A stretch of 14,645 nucleotides of DNA, from the NCBI GenBank assembly GCA_002339265.1, contig DDKG01000050.1:1-14645 (forward strand), in the 5' to 3' direction. Made by a program: the position numbers and the translations under genes. The notes below the pieces were generated by a model, which did not search any database, was not told the DNA's origin, and saw only the letters and a program-made list of their open reading frames with translations. This document shows positions 7,359 to 14,596 of the stretch, piece after piece (position 1 is the first letter of the stretch; the number at the start of each line of letters is the position of its first letter). Source of the stretch: Massilia sp. UBA2604 (GTDB taxonomy: Bacteria; Pseudomonadota; Gammaproteobacteria; Burkholderiales; Burkholderiaceae_D).

Positions 7359-8545
7359 ACAAGCAGCAAAGCAAGGTCATCGCCATCATGCTGGCGGTCG
7401 CCGTCCTCCTCGCCGCCATCGTGCTGGTGCGCGACCGCGCCCCGGGTGGCGCGGATGAACACGGTCATCAAGAGGAGCCGGAACACGCGCACGAGCATGG
7501 CGAAGAGGGCCATGCGGACGATGGCGTGATCCGCTTCACCGACCAGCAGGTCGGCGTGGCCGGCATCACCATCGCCACCGCCGGCCCGGTCCACCTGGAC
7601 ACCTTCATCCGCATGCCGGGCCAGATCGCGCTCAACGAAGACCGCACCGCCCACGTGACGCCGCGCGCCGCCGGGGCGGTCAGCGAAGTGAACGCCACGC
7701 TCGGCGAAAAGGTGAGCAAGGACCAGGTGCTGGCCAGCGTCGCCAGCGCCGACGTGGCGCTGCATCGCGGCGCGCTGGCGACGGCCGAGCGCCGGGTCGC
7801 GTATGCGCGCAAGGTCCACGCGTCGGAACAGATGCTGTGGGAAGAGAAGATCTCGGCGCGCCAGGACTTGCTGCGCGCCGAACAGGAGCTGAGCGAGGCG
7901 CAGATCGCCGTGCAGAGCGCGCGCCAGCAGTTGCAGGCGCTGGGCGCGCGCGATGCCGGTTCGTCGAACATCCTGAAGATCCGGGCGCCGTTCGACGGCG
8001 TTATCGTCGAAAAGCACATCACGATGGGTGAAGTCGTCGGCGCCGATACCCGCGTGTTCACGCTCACCGACCTGTCGACCGTGTGGGCCGACGTGGTGGT
8101 GCCGGCGCGCGACCTCGACATCGTCCGGGTCGGCACCGACGCCGTCATCCGCTCGATCGCATCGAACACGACGGCGCCGGGCAAGGTGTCCTACGTCAGC
8201 TCGCTGGTGGGCGAGGAATCGCGCTCGGCCAAGGCGCGGGTGGTGCTCGACAATCCGGGCGCCGCCTGGCGTCCTGGCTTGGCGGTGAACATCGACATCG
8301 TCACCGGCTCGAGCGACGTGCCGGTGGCGGTGGCGCGCGAAGCGATCCAGACGGCGGACGGCCGCCAGGTGGTCTACAAGCGCGTCAAGGAAGGGTTCGT
8401 CGCTCAGCCGGTAGCCACCGGCCGCTCGGACGGGCGATTCATCGAAATCACGGCCGGCCTGCGCGCGGGCGAGGCCTATGCCGGCGCCGGCAGCTTTGCG
8501 GTCAAGGCTGAGCAGGGCAAGGGCGAGGGCAGTCATGAACACTGA
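7355..8545 (+). CDS. czcB: Periplasmic adaptor CzcB (membrane fusion protein) of the cation efflux pump
   Basis: CzcB is the periplasmic adaptor linking the RND transporter CzcA to the outer-membrane channel CzcC; family members also bind metal. The 396-residue product has one N-terminal membrane anchor (about 8-25). A His/acid-rich segment follows, with H36, H38, H44, H46, H48 and H53, suited to metal binding. Then come barrel-sandwich halves around a coiled-coil hairpin (about 125-205) and the beta-barrel and membrane-proximal domains. The second lipoyl half shows the typical IRAPFDGVIVEKHITMGE. The C-terminus again ends in a possible metal ligand tail (SHEH). AGGAGA at 7344-7349 precedes the ATG, which overlaps the czcC stop. 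Its last codons overlap czcA by 11 bp. Confidence 0.95.
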   Translation: MNKQQSKVIAIMLAVAVLLAAIVLVRDRAPGGADEHGHQEEPEHAHEHGEEGHADDGVIRFTDQQVGVAGITIATAGPVHLDTFIRMPGQIALNEDRTAHVTPRAAGAVSEVNATLGEKVSKDQVLASVASADVALHRGALATAERRVAYARKVHASEQMLWEEKISARQDLLRAEQELSEAQIAVQSARQQLQALGARDAGSSNILKIRAPFDGVIVEKHITMGEVVGADTRVFTLTDLSTVWADVVVPARDLDIVRVGTDAVIRSIASNTTAPGKVSYVSSLVGEESRSAKARVVLDNPGAAWRPGLAVNIDIVTGSSDVPVAVAREAIQTADGRQVVYKRVKEGFVAQPVATGRSDGRFIEITAGLRAGEAYAGAGSFAVKAEQGKGEGSHEH

Positions 8546-11500
8546 ACCTGTCACCCTGTTCGACCGCCTGATCGCGGCCGCCATCGCGCGCCGCTGGCTG
8601 GTGATGCTGGCCGTGCTGGCGATGGCCGGCATCGGCGTCTACAACTACGGCCGCCTGCCGATCGACGCGGTGCCGGACGTGACCAATGTGCAAGTCCAGA
8701 TCAATACCGCGGCGCCGGGCTATTCCCCGCTCGAGACCGAGCAGCGCATCACCTACCAGGTCGAGGCGGTGCTGGCCGGCTTGCCGCACCTGGAGTATTT
8801 CCGCTCGCTGTCGCGCTACGGCCTGTCGCAGGTGACGGTGGTGTTCGAGGAGGGCACCGACATCCAGTTCGCGCGCCAGCTGGTCAGCCAGCGCCTGCAG
8901 GATGCGCGCGAGGGGCTGCCGGCCGGCGTGGTGCCGGCGCTGGGGCCGATTGCGACCGGCCTGTCGGAGATCTACCAGTGGACGGTGGAAACCGAACCGG
9001 GAGCAAAGAAGCTTGATGGCACGCCCTACACGCCGACCGACCTGCGCGAGATCCAGGACTGGATCATCAAGCCACAGTTGCGCACCGTGCCCGGCGTCAC
9101 CGAGATCAACTCGATCGGCGGCTTCGACAAGGAATACCTGGTGGCGCCGAACACGGCCACCTTGTCGTCCTATGGCCTGGAGCTGGCGGATATCGTGAAC
9201 GCTCTCGAGCGCAACAACAGCAACGTCGGCGCCGGCTATATCGAACGCGAAGGCGAGCAATACCTGGTGCGCGCGCCGGGGCAGGCGGCGTCGATCGAGG
9301 ACATCGGCAATATCGTCGTCACCAGCATCCGCGGCATCCCGGTGCGGGTGCGCGACGTGGCCGAGGTGACGATCGGGCAGGAGCTGCGCACCGGCGCCGC
9401 CACCGAGAATGGCGTCGAGGTGGTGCTCGGCACCGTGGTGATGCTGATCGGCGAGAACAGCCGCGCGGTGTCGAAGGCGGTCGACGCCCGCATGCTCGAG
9501 ATCAACCGCAGCCTGCCGCAGGGCGTGAAGGCGGTCACGGTCTACGATAGAACCGTCCTGGTCGAACGGGCCATCGCCACGGTGCGCAAGAACCTGGTCG
9601 AGGGAGCGATCCTGGTGGTGGCGGTGCTGTTCTTCTTTCTCGGGAACCTGCGCGCGGCGCTGCTTACCGCCATGGTGATCCCGCTGGCGATGCTGTTCAC
9701 CTTCAGCGGCATGGTCGGCAATAAGGTCAGCGCCAACCTGCTCAGCCTGGGGGCGCTGGACTTCGGCATCATCGTCGACGGCGCCGTGGTGATCGTCGAG
9801 AACTGCGTGCGGCGCCTGGCCGCCGCCCAGCATCGGCTGGGACGCATCCTCACGCGCGAGGAGCGCTTTGCCGAGGTGTTCGAGGCGGCGCGCGAGGCGC
9901 GCCGACCGCTGATCTACGGCCAGCTGATCATCATGATCGTCTACCTGCCGATCTTCGCCCTGACTGGCATCGAGGGCAAGATGTTCCACCCGATGGCATT
10001 CACCGTGGTGTTCGCGCTGCTCGGTGCGATGATCCTGTCGGTGACCTTCGTGCCGGCCGCGGTGGCCCTGTTCATCGGCCGCTCGGTCGAGGAAAAGGAA
10101 AGCCGCGTGATGGGCGCCGCGCGGCGCTGGTATGCGCCGGCGCTGGACTATGCGCTGGCCAACCGCGCCGTGATGCTGGTGTTCGCGGGCGTGGTGATCG
10201 CGCTGGCCGTCCTGATGGGCACGCGCCTGGGGACGGAATTTGCCCCCAACCTCGACGAGGGCGACATGGCGGTGCTGACGATGCGGGTCCCGGGCACGAG
10301 CCTGTCGCAGTCCGTGAAAATGCAGCAGCAGATCGAGACCACCTTGATGCGCGAATTCCCCGAGATCGCGCGCGTGTTCGCCCGCATCGGCACCGCCGAG
10401 ATCGCGTCCGACCCGATGCCGCCCAGCGTGGCCGACAGCTACATCATCTTCAAGCCCGAGAAGGACTGGCCCAGGGTTGGAAAAGGTGCGCGTCGTTCGC
10501 GCGTCGAGGTCGAGAGCGCGATCCGGACGACACTCGAAGGCCTGCCCGGCAACAACTACGAATTCAGCCAGCCGATCCAGCTGCGCGTGAACGAACTGAT
10601 TTCGGGCGTGCGCAGCGACGTCGCGGTGAAGGTGTTCGGCGACGACCTGGGCGTGCTGGAAGCCACCGCCAACGAGGTCGCCGCCGCCCTGCGAAAAGTG
10701 CCGGGCGCCAGCGAGGTGCAGGTGGAACAGACCAGCGGCCTGCCGATGCTGCAGATCCGGGTCGACCGCGAGCGCGCCGCCCGCATGGGCCTGAACATCG
10801 GCGACGTGCAGGAGATGATCGCCACCGCCACCGCCGGCCGCGCCGCAGGCACGTTGTTCGAGGGCGACCGCCGCTTCGACATCGTGGTGCGCCTGCCGGA
10901 AGCCATGCGTGGCGACATCGACGCGCTGCGCCGGCTGCCGGTGGCCTTGCCCGGCAATACGGAGGGCACGCGCAGCTTCATCGCCCTGGGCGAGATCGCC
11001 AGCTTCGAGGTGGCGCCGGGCCCCAACCAGCTCAGTCGCGAGCAGGGCAAGCGCCGGGTGGTGGTCAGCGCCAATGTGCGCGGGCGCGACATCGGCTCTT
11101 TCGTGGCCGAGGCCCAGGAGCGCATCGCGCAGGAGGTGCGCGTCGCGCCCGGCTACTGGACCGCCTGGGGCGGCCAGTTCGAGCATCTGACCAAGGCGGC
11201 CGAGCGCCTGCGCCTGATCGTGCCGGCCTCGCTGCTGCTGGTGTTCGTCCTGCTTTACCTGGTGTTCAACAATGTGCGCGACGGCCTGCTGGTGTTCACC
11301 GGGATTCCGTTCGCCCTGGCCGGCGGCGTGGCGGCCCTGTGGGCGCGCGGGATTCCGCTGTCGATTTCGGCGGCGGTCGGCTTCATCGCCCTGTCCGGGG
11401 TCGCTGTGCTCAACGGCCTGGTGCTGATTTCCTTCATCCGGGGACTGCGCGACGAGGGTGCGTCGGTGCTCGATGCGGTGCGCCAGGGGGCGCTGGCGCG

Positions 11501-11741
11501 CCTGCGGCCGGTGCTGATGACGGCGCTGGTGGCGTCGCTCGGCTTCGTCCCGATGGCGCTGGCGGTCGGCACCGGGGCGGAGGTCCAGCGGCCGCTGGCC
11601 ACGGTGGTGATCGGCGGGGTGCTGTCGTCGACCTTCCTGACCCTGCTGTTGTTGCCGGTTTTATATGAATGGGCGCATCGGGAACGGCCTGCGCGCGCCT
11701 TCCTGCCGTCCATGCGTGCGCTTTTTTCACAACGACAGTAA
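8535..11741 (+). CDS. czcA: RND transporter CzcA, heavy-metal efflux (HME) family
   Basis: CzcA is the inner-membrane, proton-driven engine of the CzcCBA pump and exports divalent cations through CzcB and CzcC. The 1068-residue product is full length. TM1 is at about 21-37, a first periplasmic loop follows, TM2-6 span about 355-515, TM7 about 545-562, a second periplasmic loop runs to about 890, and a final TM block ends near 1050. The HME signature in TM4, DFGIIVDGAVVIVEN, is intact, with D409, D415 and E422 matching the proton-relay residues D402, D408 and E415 of Cupriavidus CzcA. The signature and flanks (ENCVRRLAAAQ) favour the Co/Zn/Cd subgroup over Cu/Ag transporters. The start at 8535 follows GAGGG (8525-8529) and overlaps czcB; an earlier in-frame ATG at 8478 is rejected. 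Confidence 0.96.
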   Translation: MNTEPVTLFDRLIAAAIARRWLVMLAVLAMAGIGVYNYGRLPIDAVPDVTNVQVQINTAAPGYSPLETEQRITYQVEAVLAGLPHLEYFRSLSRYGLSQVTVVFEEGTDIQFARQLVSQRLQDAREGLPAGVVPALGPIATGLSEIYQWTVETEPGAKKLDGTPYTPTDLREIQDWIIKPQLRTVPGVTEINSIGGFDKEYLVAPNTATLSSYGLELADIVNALERNNSNVGAGYIEREGEQYLVRAPGQAASIEDIGNIVVTSIRGIPVRVRDVAEVTIGQELRTGAATENGVEVVLGTVVMLIGENSRAVSKAVDARMLEINRSLPQGVKAVTVYDRTVLVERAIATVRKNLVEGAILVVAVLFFFLGNLRAALLTAMVIPLAMLFTFSGMVGNKVSANLLSLGALDFGIIVDGAVVIVENCVRRLAAAQHRLGRILTREERFAEVFEAAREARRPLIYGQLIIMIVYLPIFALTGIEGKMFHPMAFTVVFALLGAMILSVTFVPAAVALFIGRSVEEKESRVMGAARRWYAPALDYALANRAVMLVFAGVVIALAVLMGTRLGTEFAPNLDEGDMAVLTMRVPGTSLSQSVKMQQQIETTLMREFPEIARVFARIGTAEIASDPMPPSVADSYIIFKPEKDWPRVGKGARRSRVEVESAIRTTLEGLPGNNYEFSQPIQLRVNELISGVRSDVAVKVFGDDLGVLEATANEVAAALRKVPGASEVQVEQTSGLPMLQIRVDRERAARMGLNIGDVQEMIATATAGRAAGTLFEGDRRFDIVVRLPEAMRGDIDALRRLPVALPGNTEGTRSFIALGEIASFEVAPGPNQLSREQGKRRVVVSANVRGRDIGSFVAEAQERIAQEVRVAPGYWTAWGGQFEHLTKAAERLRLIVPASLLLVFVLLYLVFNNVRDGLLVFTGIPFALAGGVAALWARGIPLSISAAVGFIALSGVAVLNGLVLISFIRGLRDEGASVLDAVRQGALARLRPVLMTALVASLGFVPMALAVGTGAEVQRPLATVVIGGVLSSTFLTLLLLPVLYEWAHRERPARAFLPSMRALFSQRQ

Positions 11742-11768
11742 AAATATCCCGTAGACAACCGTGCGCCA

Positions 11769-11797
11769 CATATCGGCCAATATGGAAATGGTATAGT
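11769..11797 (+). promoter_or_regulatory. Extended -10 promoter candidate for the stressosome operon
   Basis: The 141-bp gap after czcA contains TGGTATAGT (11789-11797), an extended -10 element (TG-n-TATAGT). No -35 match lies at 16-18 bp; instead there is an interrupted dyad, CATAT-N6-ATATG (11769-11773 and 11780-11784). The predicted leader is about 80 nt. No intrinsic terminator of the czc operon was found in the gap, so readthrough from czcA into rsbR is possible. A dedicated promoter is likely but not proven. Confidence 0.45.
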
Positions 11798-11882
11798 TGG
11801 ATGTTTAACAGAAATTTGTCCGTGTCGGAATCAGCAGGCGGGGCCGGCGCGGCGCTAACAACCAATTCAAGGGATAAGCCAG

Positions 11883-12746
11883 ATGAGCATGAAGGATTAC
11901 GCGGATCGCATCAGCCAGACAATCCTGGACCAGGAGGCCGCCATCGGCGCCGAATGGTTCGCCCAGCTCGAAGCGTTGAGCGTGCGCAGCAATGCGGCGG
12001 CGCGCGAACAACTGCGTTCGCACTGCAACCAGTTCCTGAAAGCCTTCGCCGCCGCCACCCGCAGCGGTGAACTCGAGAACGTCGACCACCGCTCGTGGGA
12101 CGAAGTGCGCGACCTGCTGGCCGAGATCTCGTCGACCCGCGCCAAGTCGGGCTCGACCCCGAGCGAGACCGCCATCTTCGTGTTCTCGCTCAAGCAGCCG
12201 CTGTTCGCGCGCCTGCAGGCGGCATTCGCTGGCAACCCCGAAGGCCTGGCCGTGGCTTCCTGGACCGTCACGACCCTGCTCGACAAGCTGGGCCTGTACA
12301 CGATCGAGGTGTTCCAGAAGACCAAGGACCAGATCATCGTGCGCCAGCAGCAGGAGCTGCTCGAGCTGTCGACGCCGGTGGTCAAGCTGTGGAACGGCAT
12401 CCTGGCGCTGCCGCTGATCGGTACCCTGGACTCGGCCCGCACCCAGGTGGTGATGGAAAACATCCTGCAAAAAATCGTCGACACCGGCGCCATGATCGCC
12501 ATCATCGACATCACCGGCGTGCCGACCGTCGACACCCTGGTGGCGCAGCACCTGATGAAGACCATCGCCGCCGCGCGCCTGATGGGCGCCGACTGCATCA
12601 TCAGCGGCATCCGTCCGCAGATCGCGCAGACCATCGTGCACCTGGGCGTGAATCTCGAGGACGTGATCACCAAGGCCACCCTGGCCGACGCCTTCCTGGT
12701 GGCGCTCGAGCGCACCGGCGCCTCGATCACCATCAAGCACGCCTGA
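11883..12746 (+). CDS. rsbR: Stressosome scaffold/sensor protein RsbR
   Basis: RsbR with RsbS builds the cytoplasmic stressosome that sequesters the RsbT kinase. The 287-residue product has an N-terminal helical sensor region (about 1-150) and a C-terminal STAS domain (about 160-280). The N-terminal domain resembles RsbRD_N (SxTPSETAIFVFSLKQPL near 90-107) rather than the Bacillus RsbRA globin fold; its signal is unknown. In the STAS domain, MENILQKIV, IDITGVPTVDT and SGIRPQIAQTIVHLGV are characteristic. Aligned by eye to Bacillus RsbRA, S184 replaces T171 and T218 corresponds to T205, with the same 34-residue spacing, so both phosphorylatable positions remain. AAGGGA (11869-11874) lies 8 nt before the ATG. 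It is the first gene of a tightly packed operon. Confidence 0.92.
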   Translation: MSMKDYADRISQTILDQEAAIGAEWFAQLEALSVRSNAAAREQLRSHCNQFLKAFAAATRSGELENVDHRSWDEVRDLLAEISSTRAKSGSTPSETAIFVFSLKQPLFARLQAAFAGNPEGLAVASWTVTTLLDKLGLYTIEVFQKTKDQIIVRQQQELLELSTPVVKLWNGILALPLIGTLDSARTQVVMENILQKIVDTGAMIAIIDITGVPTVDTLVAQHLMKTIAAARLMGADCIISGIRPQIAQTIVHLGVNLEDVITKATLADAFLVALERTGASITIKHA

Positions 12747-12756
12747 GGCCCGCGCC

Positions 12757-13113
12757 ATGGAACGCATCCCGATCCTGCGCATGGGCGACCTGCTCCTGGT
12801 GACGATCCAGGTCGACATGCACGACCGCCTCGCCATGCAGCTGCAGGACGACCTGACCGAGCGCATCGTGAGCGACGGCGCCAAGGGCGTCCTGATCGAT
12901 ATCTCGGCGCTCGACCTGGTCGACTCCTTCATCGGCCGCATGATCAGCAATACCGCCGCCATGGCGCGCGTGCTCGACGCCCGCACCGTGGTGGTGGGCA
13001 TGCAGCCGGCGGTGGCGATCACCCTCGTCGAGCTGGGCCTGACGCTGCACGGCGTGAAGACCGCGCTGAACGTCGAAAAGGGCATGGCGTTGCTCGGAAA
13101 GAGCTATAAATAA
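12757..13113 (+). CDS. rsbS: Stressosome STAS protein RsbS
   Basis: RsbS is the single-domain STAS protein of the stressosome core; it holds RsbT until it is phosphorylated. The 118-residue product is almost entirely one STAS domain, as expected for the family. The motif DISALDLVDSFIGRMI places S57 at the position of the Bacillus RsbS phosphoserine S59. GMQPAVAITLVELGL matches the conserved helix of the family. The gene starts 10 nt after the rsbR stop, with a weak GAGG (12745-12748) overlapping the end of rsbR, and its stop shares one base with the rsbT start (TAATG). This points to translational coupling and matched RsbR:RsbS:RsbT production. Confidence 0.94.
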   Translation: MERIPILRMGDLLLVTIQVDMHDRLAMQLQDDLTERIVSDGAKGVLIDISALDLVDSFIGRMISNTAAMARVLDARTVVVGMQPAVAITLVELGLTLHGVKTALNVEKGMALLGKSYK

Positions 13114-13580
13114 TGGTCGGCGCGCATACCGATGCCGTCCCGTTCGAGACGCATCTGCTCGACCATCACCGGCAGCAGCGCACCGCGCGCGTGACCCTGC
13201 CGCTGCGTTCCGACGAGGACGTGGTGGGCCTGCGCAAGCAGGTGCGCGAGCGCGCGGTCGCGATCGCGCTGTCGCTGGTCGACCAGACCAAGCTGGTCAC
13301 GGCCGCCAGCGAACTGGCGCGCAACACGATCAAGTATGGCGGCGGCGGCGAAGTGCATCTCGATGCGCTCGATGACGGCCTGCGCAAGGGCATCGGCCTG
13401 CTGTTCGTCGACGCCGGGCAGGGCATTCCCGACATCGACAGCGCCTTGCGGGACGGATTCACGACCGGTGGCGGATTGGGCCTGGGCCTGGGCGGCTCCA
13501 AGCGCCTGGTCGACGAGTTCGACATCGACAGCCGTGCGAAGGAGGGCACCGCGGTGCTGATCGTCAAATGGAAGCGCTGA
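13113..13580 (+). CDS. rsbT: Serine/threonine switch kinase RsbT
   Basis: RsbT is the GHKL-type kinase that phosphorylates RsbR and RsbS, is then released, and in Bacillus activates the phosphatase RsbU. The 155-residue product shows the complete ATP-binding fold: N-box SELARNTIKYG with N71, G1 box DAGQGIPDI (D100, G102, G104), and G2 box GGGLGLGLGGSKRLVDEF (about 119-136). It is about 20 residues longer than Bacillus RsbT (133), the extra part being an N-terminal tail (about 1-25, His/Arg-rich) before the conserved LPLRSDEDV. The start at 13113 is favoured because it overlaps the rsbS stop. No rsbU gene is visible in the window, so the partner of free RsbT is unknown. The 3' end overlaps the next gene by 13 bp. 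Confidence 0.93.
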   Translation: MVGAHTDAVPFETHLLDHHRQQRTARVTLPLRSDEDVVGLRKQVRERAVAIALSLVDQTKLVTAASELARNTIKYGGGGEVHLDALDDGLRKGIGLLFVDAGQGIPDIDSALRDGFTTGGGLGLGLGGSKRLVDEFDIDSRAKEGTAVLIVKWKR

Positions 13581-14596
13581 TCAGTTCCCAGTCGCCGCAG
13601 CACGTGTTCGCCGTTTCCCACGCCAGCGACGTCGCCGCCGTGCGCCGCGCCGGCCAGAAGCTGGCCGAGTCGCTGGGTTTCAATGAGACCCGCGCCGGGC
13701 AGCTGGCCCTGATCATCACCGAGGCCGCCACCAACATCCTCAAGCACGCAGGCGAAGGCCAGATCCACGTCGGCCCGGCGCAGTCGCCAGCCAGCATCGG
13801 CGTCGACGTGCTGGCGCTCGACAAGGGGCCGGGCATCGCCGACCTGGCCAGCAGCCTGGTCGACGGCGTCTCGACCGCCGGCACCGCCGGCACCGGCCTG
13901 GGCGCGCTGCATCGCCTGTCGGACGAATTCGACGTGTATTCGACGCCAGGGGACGGCGCCGCCTTCTTCATGCGCCTGTGGCGCGACGTGCCGCATCCCG
14001 ATCCGTGCGGGGTCGAGGTGGGCGCCCTGTGGAGCCCGATCAAGGGCGAGGAAGCCTGCGGCGACGGCTGGGCGGTGTCCTGCGCCGGCGGCGGCGCGAC
14101 CCTGCTCGCGGTCGACGGCCTGGGCCACGGTCCGGACGCGGCGCGCGCATCCAACGCGGCGATCCGGGCGCTGGGCGAACGCGGCCCGATTCCGGCGGGA
14201 GAAATGGTGCATGCGGCGCACGAGGCCTTGCGGCCCACGCGCGGCGCCGCGCTGGCGGTCGCGCGCATCGATTTCGCGGCCGACGAGCTGCGCTTCGCCG
14301 GCGTCGGCAATATCGGCGCGGTCGCGATCGACGAGACGCGCCGCGCGCTGGTGTCGCACAACGGCATCGTCGGCCACAATATGCGCAAGGTGCAGGAGTT
14401 CACGGTGCCGTTCGGCCCCGGCGCGCTGTGCATCATGCATTCGGACGGCATCGAGACCCGCTGGGACCTGGACAAGTACCCGGGCCTGCAGGGCCGCAGC
14501 CCGGCCCTGGTCGCGGCGGTGCTGATGCGCGACTATATCCGCGGCCGCGACGACGCCATGGTGCTGGTGGTGCGCCGCCTGGCGGGGGCGGCATGA
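13568..14596 (+). CDS. Fused RsbT/RsbW-like ATPase and RsbX/SpoIIE-type PP2C phosphatase
   Basis: This 342-residue protein occupies the rsbX position. Residues about 10-140 form a GHKL ATPase domain: N-box ITEAATNILKHAG (E52, N56), G1 DKGPGI (D85, G87, G89) and G2 GTAGTGLGALHRLSDEF. Residues about 145-340 form a PP2C/SpoIIE phosphatase: GDG at 165-167, DGLGHG with D183 and H187, RGAAL, GVGNIG, HSDGIE at 291-296, and GRDDAM with D328/D329 for metal binding. Bacillus RsbX (about 199 residues) has only the phosphatase part and removes phosphate from RsbR and RsbS. Here one chain may combine kinase-like nucleotide binding and resetting of the complex. All visible key residues are intact. The ATG lies inside the end of rsbT without a near Shine-Dalgarno site, so translation is probably coupled. 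Confidence 0.9.
   Translation: MEALISSQSPQHVFAVSHASDVAAVRRAGQKLAESLGFNETRAGQLALIITEAATNILKHAGEGQIHVGPAQSPASIGVDVLALDKGPGIADLASSLVDGVSTAGTAGTGLGALHRLSDEFDVYSTPGDGAAFFMRLWRDVPHPDPCGVEVGALWSPIKGEEACGDGWAVSCAGGGATLLAVDGLGHGPDAARASNAAIRALGERGPIPAGEMVHAAHEALRPTRGAALAVARIDFAADELRFAGVGNIGAVAIDETRRALVSHNGIVGHNMRKVQEFTVPFGPGALCIMHSDGIETRWDLDKYPGLQGRSPALVAAVLMRDYIRGRDDAMVLVVRRLAGAA

Noticed and set aside
5648..8632. 994-codon open frame on the minus strand across czcI, czcC and czcB
   Set aside because: It runs antisense to three well-identified genes and has an Arg/Ala/Ser-rich translation with no domain. It is a shadow of high GC content.
8502..11186. 894-codon open frame on the minus strand opposite czcA
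   Set aside because: It is antisense to an intact CzcA with correct signature motifs; the His/Arg/Asp-rich composition is typical of a shadow frame.
11784..11805. GGAAAT...GTTTA near the rsbR promoter as an ECF sigma-factor promoter
   Set aside because: The match to known ECF -35/-10 pairs is poor, and the extended -10 sigma-70 element explains the region better.
11805..13085. 426-codon minus-strand open frame opposite rsbR and rsbS
   Set aside because: The plus-strand STAS proteins are clear and the antisense product is compositionally biased without motifs.
13166..14440. 424-codon minus-strand open frame opposite rsbT and the fused phosphatase
   Set aside because: Same reasoning: both plus-strand proteins show intact ATPase and PP2C motifs.
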